Of a stretch of DNA of 64,000 nucleotides, positions 56,984 to 64,000 are shown in pieces. Within the stretch, counting starts at the first letter, position 1. Every line of letters begins with the position of its first letter. The DNA comes from Xanthomonas nasturtii (GTDB taxonomy: Bacteria > Pseudomonadota > Gammaproteobacteria > Xanthomonadales > Xanthomonadaceae): positions 32,153-96,152 of the forward strand of contig NZ_LYMI01000010.1 in assembly GCF_001660815.1 (NCBI RefSeq), given 5' to 3'. Below the pieces are notes generated by a model, which was not told the origin of the DNA, searched no databases, and saw only the letters and a program-made list of their open reading frames with translations. The position numbers and the translations under genes are program-made.

Positions 56984-59197
56984 TCAATACCGCCAGCGCA
57001 ACGACACGCTGACAAAGCGCGGTTCGCCGTAGTTCTGGTAATCCAGATTCGCCCAATAGGTTTTATCGAACGCATTGCGCACCGCAAGCGATGCGGTCCA
57101 CTGGTTACTGATGCGGTAGTTGGCGTTGAAATGCACCAGCGCGTACGGGTTCTGCATCACGGTGACCGGCGTGGTGGCGCCGCTGCCGTCGCCGATGGGG
57201 CGTTCGATATTGAAGCCGCGCACCGCGCTCTGCCAGCTGAGGCCACCACCGATGCTCAGGCGGTCCCACGCACCCGGCAGGCGCACCTGGGTGGACAGCT
57301 GCAGATAATCCTCCGGCAGATTGGCGTAGATCGCATCGGTCGGCGCGCGCGTGACCTTGACGTGCGTGTAGCCGGCGTTGACCGTCCAGCCCGGCAGAAT
57401 CTCGCCGTTGAAATCCACTTCCCAACCGCGGCTCTTGGTGCCGTCCACGCCGATGTAGGCCGAGCTGGCGTCCGGCAACGAGGCGTCCGGCTGGGTCATG
57501 TCGCGCACGGCGTAGTTGTCCTGCTTGGCCTCGAACACGGCGGCGGTGGCCATCGCATGGCCATCGAACAACTGCGCCTTGATCCCGGCTTCCAGGTTGG
57601 ACCCTTCCACCGGCGCGAGCAGGTTGTTGTCCTTGTCGCGGTAGTTCTGCGGGTTGAAGATTTCGGTGTAGCTGGCATAGACCGACACGTCCGGCACGAT
57701 GTCGTACACCAGGCCGACATACGGGGTGACTTCATCGCTCACTTCATAGCGGCCGCTGGTGCCGGTGTAGCTGCCGCTGGCATCGAAGGCCTGGGTGCGG
57801 GTTTCCCATGAGCTCAGGCGTGCGCCGGCGATCAACGACAACGGGTCGGCCAGCCGGAAGCGCGTGGATGCATACACACCGCGCTGTGTGGTGCGTGCGT
57901 CGCGGCGCGCGCCGGTGCGGGTGTACGTCACTTCGGACGCGTCGCCATTCCAGTTGCGGATGTTGGGAATGAAATAGCAGCGCTCGGGTGGGCCGAAGGC
58001 GTTGGGGCAGCTCGCCCAATCGGTGGGATAGGTCTGCGCCACGCTGTAGGTGGTGGACTGCAGATCCTGCCAGCTGCCGCCGATCACCACGTCGTGCTGG
58101 CGGCCGAACAACGCGAACCCGCCGGACAGATACACGTCCACGCTGTCGCGCGTGTCCTGTGTCTCGCCGGCGCCGGTGCGCAGAAACACGCCGCTGCCAT
58201 CGGCGGCCGGGTAACCGGTGCCGTACACGCGCAGACTCTGCACCGTGCCCTTGGTGTGGGCAGTGTTGACGCGCAGTAGCCAGTCCTGCCCGAAGCGCTG
58301 TTCCAGGTTCGCGAAGGCGGTGCTGGTTTCGCGCTGCCAGCGCGTCCATTCCGGCGCCATGTTGGTCGAGCGCGACAGGTTGGCGAAGGAGCCGTCTGCG
58401 GCGAAGAACGGCACCGTGCCCCAGGTCGAACCGACCGGGCTGTTGTCCTGGCGCTGGTAGCCCACGGTGAGCGTGGTGCTCTCGGTCAGGTCGCCTTCCA
58501 GCACCGCCATGCCGGACATCTTGTTGTCGTGGTAGCGGTCGTAGTAGGAATCGCGGTCCTGCCAGGCGGCCACCACGCGGCTGCGAAAACGCCCGTCTTC
58601 GGTCAGCGGTGCGTTGACGTCGGCCTGCATGCGACGGAAATCCCAGGTGCCCGCACTCACCGCAAACGCGGCGTCGAAGTCCTTGTCCGGGCGCTTGCGC
58701 AGCAGGTTCACCGTGGCCGAGGGAATGCCCGCGCCGGTGAGCAGGCCATTGGCGCCGCGGATCACTTCGACGCGGTCGTAAAAGACCGTGTCGTACTCCT
58801 GATTGGTCGCGCCGCTGTAGGTCGGCAGGCCGTCGATCTGGAAATCGGTGATCTGGAAGCCGCGCGCAAAGTACAGCGGGCGCTGGGTGTCGTAGAACGA
58901 CACGTTGACGCCAGTCACATTGCGCATCACATCGTCGATGCTGAACAGCGATTCGTCTTCCAGCCGCTGCAGGCCGATCACGCTCACCGACTGCGGCGTT
59001 TCCTGCACGGTCAGCGGCAGCCGCGTGGTGGTGGCAGGCTGCGCGCGGCTCACCGTGCCGTTGACGCTGACCTGGTCGAGCGTCTTGGCATTGCTCGCGT
59101 CGGCGGCCTCGGCGGCATGTGCAAGGGTAGCCTGGCTCGACAGCGCAAACAGCAGCGCGGCAGACAACAGGCCAAGGGGGGCGATGGCAGCAGACAT
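56984..59197 (-). CDS. TonB-dependent siderophore receptor
   Basis: The 737-residue outer-membrane receptor has a signal peptide, a TonB-box-like region after TLDQVSVNGT, the plug domain with TVQETPQSVSVIGLQRLED and YDRVEVIRGANGLLTG, and a 22-strand barrel ending in FVSVSLRWRY with aromatic C-terminus. The plug wording and barrel match ferric siderophore receptors of the FhuE/FpvA group. No siderophore biosynthesis genes are near, so it may take up a foreign siderophore. ATG 59197 is used. A Fur-box-like site lies upstream. Confidence 0.9.
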   Translation of the reverse strand: MSAAIAPLGLLSAALLFALSSQATLAHAAEAADASNAKTLDQVSVNGTVSRAQPATTTRLPLTVQETPQSVSVIGLQRLEDESLFSIDDVMRNVTGVNVSFYDTQRPLYFARGFQITDFQIDGLPTYSGATNQEYDTVFYDRVEVIRGANGLLTGAGIPSATVNLLRKRPDKDFDAAFAVSAGTWDFRRMQADVNAPLTEDGRFRSRVVAAWQDRDSYYDRYHDNKMSGMAVLEGDLTESTTLTVGYQRQDNSPVGSTWGTVPFFAADGSFANLSRSTNMAPEWTRWQRETSTAFANLEQRFGQDWLLRVNTAHTKGTVQSLRVYGTGYPAADGSGVFLRTGAGETQDTRDSVDVYLSGGFALFGRQHDVVIGGSWQDLQSTTYSVAQTYPTDWASCPNAFGPPERCYFIPNIRNWNGDASEVTYTRTGARRDARTTQRGVYASTRFRLADPLSLIAGARLSSWETRTQAFDASGSYTGTSGRYEVSDEVTPYVGLVYDIVPDVSVYASYTEIFNPQNYRDKDNNLLAPVEGSNLEAGIKAQLFDGHAMATAAVFEAKQDNYAVRDMTQPDASLPDASSAYIGVDGTKSRGWEVDFNGEILPGWTVNAGYTHVKVTRAPTDAIYANLPEDYLQLSTQVRLPGAWDRLSIGGGLSWQSAVRGFNIERPIGDGSGATTPVTVMQNPYALVHFNANYRISNQWTASLAVRNAFDKTYWANLDYQNYGEPRFVSVSLRWRY

Positions 59198-59354
59198 GAG
59201 GCGTTCTCGTCGTTCGCTGCGGACGCAGTGCGTCACGCAACAGGAAAGGCACAGGCACACGCGGGCGTCCACTCGAACCGGCTGGCTGACCCTGCATGGG
59301 CTGGCGATGCGACACGAACGACATGGCCGGACGCGGCCAAAATGTTATATAAAT

Positions 59355-59373
59355 GTAAATCGTTATCGTTTGC
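59355..59373 (-). promoter_or_regulatory. Fur-box-like operator
   Basis: On the minus strand GCAAACGATAACGATTTAC matches the 19-bp Fur consensus at about 12 positions, including GATAA and ATT in the core, about 160 bp upstream of the siderophore receptor start. Confidence 0.55.
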
Positions 59374-59490
59374 GAGGCAAGCGCGCGGGACATCCATGCG
59401 CCGTGAGAATGCAGCTCGCGCTGGTGCAGGCTGCTGCGTCAGGTCATGCGAGCAAGGCGACCGCGCGGGCGTCATCCACGTGCTCGCGCG

Positions 59491-59973
59491 TCATGCCAGA
59501 TGCGACAGCGGCAGACCCTCCGGCGCTTTTACCGTGCGCAGCACGAAGCTGGAATTCACGTCCGACACGCCGGTGGCGTTGAGCAGGCGATCGAGCAGAA
59601 ACCGGGAAAAATGCTCCAGGTCGCGTACCTGCACCTGCAGCAGGTAATCCATGTCGCCGGTCAGCGCCCAGCACGCCACTACCTCGTCCCAGCCGCGCAC
59701 GCCCTCGGCGAAATGTTCGATATCGGCCTGCCCGTGCTGCTCCAGCTGCACGCGTACGAAAGCCTGCAAGCCAAGCCCCAGCGCACGCGCGTCCAGGCGC
59801 GCGCCATAGCCGGCGATGATCCCGGCCGCCTCCAGGCGCTGGGTACGTCGCAGGCACGCAGATGCCGACAGATTGACCTGCACGGCCAGCTCCGCATTGC
59901 TGCTGCGCCCTTGCGTCTGCAGCAGCGCGAGCAGGCGCAAATCGGTGCGGTCCAAAGCGATGGGCTGATCCAT
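59491..59973 (-). CDS. Lrp/AsnC-family transcriptional regulator
   Basis: The 160-residue protein has an N-terminal winged helix-turn-helix (LDRTDLRLLALLQTQGRSSNAELAVQVNLSASACLRR) and a C-terminal RAM ligand domain (GLQAFVRVQLEQHG, ALTGDMDYLLQVQVRDLEHFSRFLLDRLL). It is divergent from phhA and probably controls it in response to an aromatic amino acid; a shared inverted repeat lies between. ATG 59973 is preferred (MDQPIALDRTD). Confidence 0.9.
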   Translation of the reverse strand: MDQPIALDRTDLRLLALLQTQGRSSNAELAVQVNLSASACLRRTQRLEAAGIIAGYGARLDARALGLGLQAFVRVQLEQHGQADIEHFAEGVRGWDEVVACWALTGDMDYLLQVQVRDLEHFSRFLLDRLLNATGVSDVNSSFVLRTVKAPEGLPLSHLA

Positions 59974-60001
59974 ATGTTGCGCAGCAGCAGATGATGACGC
60001 A

Positions 60002-60040
60002 CGAATCTTGCGCCAAGCCGCTTGCGACACGCAAGATTCG
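60002..60040. promoter_or_regulatory. Inverted repeat between the Lrp-type gene and phhA
   Basis: CGAATCTTGCG (60002-60012) and CGCAAGATTCG (60030-60040) are perfect 11-bp arms with centres 28 bp apart, placed between the two divergent start codons. It is the obvious candidate binding site for the regulator. Confidence 0.6.
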
Positions 60041-60100
60041 CAATCCCCTTGCGCAGGCATCCGGCTAAGGTGAGGCCTGATCACCCGGAAGTGCCGCTGC

Positions 60101-60991
60101 ATGAACACTGCGCCGCAACGCGTCGAAAACCAGCTCACCGACAAGGGCTATGTGCCGGTCTACACCACCGCGGTGATCGAGCAGCCGTGGGACGGTTACA
60201 GCGCCGACGATCACGCGACCTGGGGCACCCTGTACCGCCGCCAGCGCGCCTTGCTGGTGGGCCGCGCCTGCGACGAGTTCCTGCAGGCGCAGGACGCGAT
60301 GGGCATGGGCGACACCCATATTCCGCGCTTCGACGCGCTCAATCGCGTGCTGGAGGCGGCCACCGGCTGGACCCTGGTCGGCGTGCAGGGCCTGCTGCCG
60401 GAACTGGATTTTTTCGATCACCTGGCCAACAAGCGCTTCCCGGTGACGTGGTGGATCCGCCGCCCCGAGCAGATCGACTACATCGCCGAACCGGACCTGT
60501 TCCATGACCTGTTCGGGCACGTGCCGTTGTTGATGAACCCGCTGTTTGCCGACTTCATGCAGGCCTATGGCCGCGGCGGGGTCAAGGCGCACGGCATCGG
60601 CCCGGACGCGCTGCAGAACCTCACCCGGCTGTACTGGTACACGGTGGAATTCGGCCTGATCGACACGCCACAGGGCCTGCGCATCTACGGCGCCGGCATC
60701 GTCTCGTCCAAAGGCGAATCGCTGCACTCGCTGGAATCGGCCGCACCCAACCGCATCGTCTTCGACCTGCAACGCATCATGCGCACGCGCTACCGCATCG
60801 ACAGCTTCCAGAAGACCTATTTCGTCATCGACAGCTTTGCGCAGTTGATGGACGCCACCGCGCCCGATTTCACCCCGATCTACGCCGCTCTTGCCCAGCA
60901 GGCGCAGGTGCCGGCCGGCGATGTGCTGCCGGGCGACCGGGCGATCCAGCGCGGTACCGGCGAGGGCTGGAGCCGCGACGGCGACGTGTGA
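60101..60991 (+). CDS. phhA: Phenylalanine 4-hydroxylase PhhA
   Basis: PhhA turns phenylalanine to tyrosine with tetrahydrobiopterin, O2 and iron. The 296-residue protein has the catalytic-domain motifs GYVPVYTTAVIEQPWDGYSA, DTHIPRFDALNRVL, the His-His pair in FHDLFGHVPLL and the Glu ligand in YWYTVEFGLI. The enzyme is single-domain as in Pseudomonas. No phhB (pterin dehydratase) follows. It is divergent from the Lrp-type regulator gene. Confidence 0.96.
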   Translation: MNTAPQRVENQLTDKGYVPVYTTAVIEQPWDGYSADDHATWGTLYRRQRALLVGRACDEFLQAQDAMGMGDTHIPRFDALNRVLEAATGWTLVGVQGLLPELDFFDHLANKRFPVTWWIRRPEQIDYIAEPDLFHDLFGHVPLLMNPLFADFMQAYGRGGVKAHGIGPDALQNLTRLYWYTVEFGLIDTPQGLRIYGAGIVSSKGESLHSLESAAPNRIVFDLQRIMRTRYRIDSFQKTYFVIDSFAQLMDATAPDFTPIYAALAQQAQVPAGDVLPGDRAIQRGTGEGWSRDGDV

Positions 60992-61131
60992 GGCACCAGC
61001 TGACATCACGTGCTGCCCGCTGCGGCGGCATGAGGCGACACATGATGGGGAAGCTGCGATGTGAGGCACACCGACTCGACACCGCTGCCACTGCGGACTA
61101 AGGTCAAACCTCCCCACACCGCCTTCGCTCA

Positions 61132-61776
61132 ATGGACCTGACGCATCTGCGCATCCGGCGCTTGGAGCTGGACGACACCCGCCTGCTGTTCACCCTGGCA
61201 AATGGCATCCGCATCGACGAGCCCATCCAGGCGCATCGGTTATTGCTCAAGGCATCGCCGCCGCAGCGCGCGCAGTGGCAACTCACCGAAGACGGCTTCG
61301 GGGTGAACTGGCCCGCGATCGCGCCCCCCACACCGGAAGGCCTGCTGCACATGCCCGAGCTGCTGTGGCGCCGGCGCGCCGCGCGTGCGCTGGCAAAGCT
61401 GGCCACGTTGCGCGGGCGCCTGGATGCGCTGACGCCGGGCGAACGCGAGCTGGTCGCACTCGCGCGCCTGGATGCGGAAATGAGCGAAAGCGGCTACGCG
61501 CGCTACTTCGATCGCTGGGATGCGGCCACCCGCAGCGACGCACTGCGCGGCCTGGCCGCGATGGGTGCGGCGCAGACGCGGCAGGCCATCGAGGGCCTGG
61601 GCGCGGTGTTCGAACGGTTGGAAGAAGACCCCAACCTGCTCAGCATCGAGGACATTCTCGATGCCATGAGCGAAGCCGACCGCCAGCGCGTGGATGGCTG
61701 GGAAGAGGTCTATTACCGCCGCTCGAGCGAACTGGCGCGCCTGGGGCTGACGCATTACGGGGTGGATAAGGCCTGA
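61132..61776 (+). CDS. DUF2442-DUF4375-like two-domain protein
   Basis: The first 70 residues (HLRIRRLELDDTRLLFTLANGIRIDEPIQAHRLLL) resemble DUF2442-type domains, which bind DNA-related or toxin-antitoxin partners in some families. The C-terminal half (YARYFDRWDAATRSDALRGLAAMGAAQTRQAIEGL) resembles DUF4375. The 214-residue protein is cytoplasmic and acidic. A fusion of the two is uncommon in my knowledge, and I give no function. Confidence 0.65.
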   Translation: MDLTHLRIRRLELDDTRLLFTLANGIRIDEPIQAHRLLLKASPPQRAQWQLTEDGFGVNWPAIAPPTPEGLLHMPELLWRRRAARALAKLATLRGRLDALTPGERELVALARLDAEMSESGYARYFDRWDAATRSDALRGLAAMGAAQTRQAIEGLGAVFERLEEDPNLLSIEDILDAMSEADRQRVDGWEEVYYRRSSELARLGLTHYGVDKA

Positions 61777-61907
61777 GGGCTTTGCCCTTGCTGCCTGCTG
61801 CATGCAGGCACTGCATCGCGGGCTGTTGATGTTCGAGCTCCCGAAACGCGGTAGTGCAACTGAAGGCCTCAGCAAACGTCCCAGAGTCCCGCCAAACTCG
61901 TGATAAG

Positions 61908-61956
61908 TACCAAATTAACTTGCTTTCCAGGGTCGGAAGAGTAATTTAATTTGGTA
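61908..61956 (+). promoter_or_regulatory. Split operator of HipBA module 2
   Basis: TACCAAATTAA (61908-61918) and TTAATTTGGTA (61946-61956) are perfect 11-bp inverted arms, centres 38 bp apart. The right arm overlaps the hipB ATG at 61956, so bound HipB would block initiation. Confidence 0.75.
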
Positions 61957-62273
61957 TGCCAAAACGTATTCCGCCCACCATGCCCCGTGCACAGCGCCAG
62001 ATCGAAGCACTGGGTGAGCGCCTGCGCACGGCGCGACTGCGCCGCACAATGACCCAGCGCGAGCTGGCACTGCGTGTGGGCGTCAGCGTACCCACCCTGG
62101 CAAAGTTGGAAAACGGCGATCCGTCAATCAGCCTGGCCGCCGTCCTGCGCGTACTCACCGTCCTCGGACTCGATAAGGACATCGATCTCTTGGCCAGGAC
62201 CGACCCCCTGGGAAGAGAGCTTCAGGACAGCCGCTTGCGGCGGCCCGGCCCTGCCGGCAAAACAGCGCAATGA
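61956..62273 (+). CDS. hipB: HipB-type antitoxin (module 2)
   Basis: The 105-residue protein carries an Xre-type HTH (LGERLRTARLRRTMTQRELALRVGVSVPTLAKLENGD) at residues 18-53 and a short basic tail. It has no C-terminal extension, unlike module 1. ATG 61956 overlaps the operator. The stop codon overlaps hipA (ATGA), the standard arrangement. Confidence 0.9.
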   Translation: MPKRIPPTMPRAQRQIEALGERLRTARLRRTMTQRELALRVGVSVPTLAKLENGDPSISLAAVLRVLTVLGLDKDIDLLARTDPLGRELQDSRLRRPGPAGKTAQ

Positions 62274-63553
62274 ACGCGCCCGACCCCCTGCAGGAGATCG
62301 GCAAGGTAGAGGTGTGGATTGACGATCCCGCGCTGGGCGGGAGTGCACTGGCGGGGTGTCTGACCCGGCAGAACAGCCGTCGCGGCGACACGCTTCATTT
62401 TGAATACGCCGCGGGATGGCTTGCCAACGAGACGCCTGTCCGCGCCTTCGCGCTCGATCCGCAACTGCCGCTCCACGCAGGCGCGCTGATTGCACGCGCG
62501 GGTGCATCGGAGTTGAGCGCTGCGTTTCTCGATTGTTCGCCCGACCGGTGGGGCAAACTGCTGATGAAGCGCAAAGAAGTGATCCAGGCGCGTGAGCAAG
62601 GACGGAAGGTGCGTGTGTTGCGGCCATGGGATTATCTGATCGGGGTCAACGACGTCTCGCGCATGGGCGCACTGCGACTGAAAGACAGCGTCAGCGGCAG
62701 GTTTCTCGATGATCATGCACTGAGCGCACCGCCGCTCACGCAGCTGCGCGAGCTTGAAGCAATCGCTCGCCGACTCGAGCGCGATGAAATCAGTGACAAC
62801 GACACCGACCTGGCGTGGATCAAGCAATTGATCGCACCTGGTGCCTCGCTGGGCGGCGCGCGACCCAAAGCCAGCGTTCGTGAGGCGGATGACACGTTGT
62901 GGCTGGCGAAGTTTCCTTCTGCCGAGGATGACTACAACGTCGGGCGCTGGGAATACATTACCTATCGGCTGTCGTTGTCAGCAGGCATCAACATGTCCCA
63001 GGCCAGACCGCTGGAACTCTCCAAGCACGGCACCACCTTCGCAGTGCAGCGCTTTGATCGCATCCCGCAAGGCCGGCGCACGTATGCGTCGGCATTTGCG
63101 CTACTGGATGTGGACCACAGCGAAGAATCGTCTTATGTCGATATCGCGCAGGCCATCGAGATGTTCGGTGCAGCGCATGCCATCCAGGAGGATCTCCATC
63201 AGCTGTTCCGACGCATCGTCTTCAATGTGCTTATCGGCAACCGTGATGACCACCTGCGTAACCACGGGTTCTTGCGTGAGCCGGCTGGCTGGCGATTGGC
63301 GCCTGCGTTCGACGTCAATCCCAATCAGGACAAGGACGCGCATGTATTGGCCATCGGTCTGGACGACCCCACCCCGCGCACAGCGCTGTTGATGGACACC
63401 CACGCCTATTATCGGTTGAGCACACCGCAAGCGCTGACCATCATCGATGAGGTACGTACCGCGGTAGCCCGTTGGCAACAGGAAGCGCTGCGCTGCAACG
63501 CCAGCCGTTCCGAGATCGCCGCAATGGAGGCGGTGATCGATCCCGCGCGATAG
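62270..63553 (+). CDS. hipA: HipA-type Ser/Thr kinase toxin (module 2)
   Basis: The 427-residue protein has the HipA kinase motifs: FEYAAGWLANETPVRAFALDP, SPDRWGKLLMKRKE, LGGARPKASV (Ser/Gly-rich loop with Lys), EYITYRLSLSAGI, catalytic FNVLIGNRDDHLRNHGFLR and AFDVNP. Its sequence is very distant from module 1: it belongs to the HipA group with the GGARPKA loop while module 1 has GAQAKI. Targets are unknown; E. coli HipA acts on GltX. Confidence 0.92.
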   Translation: MNAPDPLQEIGKVEVWIDDPALGGSALAGCLTRQNSRRGDTLHFEYAAGWLANETPVRAFALDPQLPLHAGALIARAGASELSAAFLDCSPDRWGKLLMKRKEVIQAREQGRKVRVLRPWDYLIGVNDVSRMGALRLKDSVSGRFLDDHALSAPPLTQLRELEAIARRLERDEISDNDTDLAWIKQLIAPGASLGGARPKASVREADDTLWLAKFPSAEDDYNVGRWEYITYRLSLSAGINMSQARPLELSKHGTTFAVQRFDRIPQGRRTYASAFALLDVDHSEESSYVDIAQAIEMFGAAHAIQEDLHQLFRRIVFNVLIGNRDDHLRNHGFLREPAGWRLAPAFDVNPNQDKDAHVLAIGLDDPTPRTALLMDTHAYYRLSTPQALTIIDEVRTAVARWQQEALRCNASRSEIAAMEAVIDPAR

Positions 63554-64000
63554 GCCGAATGGTTTGGCTTGCCTGGATGTACGAATGCCCTGCTAAGAGC
63601 AGCTGACAAACGACTACACTCATCCGCGAAGCCGGCGCGGCCAGTGCTCGAAATCAGCATGTCGCGGTCGTCCACAGCGGTTCAGAGCGCGCCGTCGGCA
63701 CCCACTTGCCGACAACTGCTCGCTACGTTTTCAGGGCCGATCAACGTCGGAAGTAAGTGCGTCGCCACAGAACGACTTTCTTACCGAAAGCGATGTTGGG
63801 GCGTCACATTACGTTCTCACTACATAGCTGAGCGAGTGGTAGAGCAACCGTGGATCAAACATGGGATCTGATGCTGATGTATCCCCACATTTCTTCCTGC
63901 AAGATCAAGCACTTGGTGTGCCAGGATGTGGAAGAAAGTGCGCGCATGGGGCACGCTTCAAGGTGACTAAGCCAAAGAAGAGTGCCGACCATGCGCGCCA
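63554..64000. other. Unassigned right edge
   Basis: The last 447 bases are less GC-rich from about 63780. A frame on the plus strand starts at ATG 63861 (MGSDADVSPHFFLQDQ) and stays open to the window end, with 46 codons and poor support. I do not recognise it; it could be the start of another gene or chance. Confidence 0.4.

Noticed and set aside
63861..64000. Start of a gene at the right edge
   Set aside because: Only 46 codons, no ribosome site and no recognisable sequence; left as unassigned.

Overview
The window is a chromosomal segment of a plant-associated Xanthomonas. The evidence is high-GC coding DNA, an Ax21-family outer-membrane protein, gene orders I recognise from xanthomonads (gpsA-secB-rhodanese, hemDXY, glnA-glnK-amtB-ntrB-ntrC), and a type III effector of the XopAG/AvrGf1/HopG1 family. 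I cannot name the species. Most of it is housekeeping sequence interrupted by short accessory patches.

Region by region. 1-5.7 kb: the N-terminus of a sensor kinase cut by the window edge, poxB, ax21, gpsA, secB and a membrane rhodanese. 5.8-10.6 kb: a small secreted protein, a thioesterase, the remnant of a family-25 glycosyltransferase, then hemD-hemX-hemY. 10.7-13.7 kb: a membrane protein with a probable nonsense codon near its start, a thiolase and an unknown protein. 13.7-16.5 kb: 1.3 kb of gene-free DNA followed by the XopAG-family effector behind a PIP-like box. 16.6-18 kb: two tandem Cu/Zn superoxide dismutase lipoproteins. 18.4-24.9 kb: a complete nitrogen-control block, ntrC, ntrB, amtB, glnK and glnA, with a readable sigma-54 promoter and paired NtrC enhancers at glnA and a further NtrC box at ntrB. 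24.9-39.2 kb: uppP, a META/DUF4377 lipoprotein, a PEBP-like protein, a TPR-sulfotransferase-like protein, YheT hydrolase, acyltransferase, hotdog thioesterase, a phospholipase D-type lipoprotein, yceI, sixA, an orphan ParA, an AEC permease and a small TPR-like secreted protein.

39.4-45.2 kb: a fused indolepyruvate ferredoxin oxidoreductase, then a HipBA toxin-antitoxin module preceded by a perfect 45-bp palindrome. 45.2-48.8 kb: ergothioneine genes egtB-egtD and a divergent PLP enzyme that is a good EgtE candidate. 48.9-51.1 kb: an osmoprotectant-type ABC transporter with fused binding protein and permease. 51.2-56.7 kb: EF-hand protein, fatty acid desaturase, ABC ATPase, a TIGR00266 protein, a 159-bp tandem repeat array and a patatin-like lipoprotein. 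57-61.8 kb: a TonB-dependent siderophore receptor with a Fur-box-like site, an Lrp/AsnC regulator divergent from phhA, and a DUF2442/DUF4375-like protein. 61.9-63.6 kb: a second, unrelated HipBA module with its own split operator.

The most interesting points are: the effector with its GPxL motif and N8 PIP-like box; the two HipBA modules, one with a poly-A8 tract that hides a longer antitoxin whose stop would overlap the hipA start; the nonsense-interrupted membrane protein; the ergothioneine cluster; and the heptamer repeat with G-quadruplex potential that directly abuts a start codon. All assignments come from reading the sequence against remembered family features; no database search was run.
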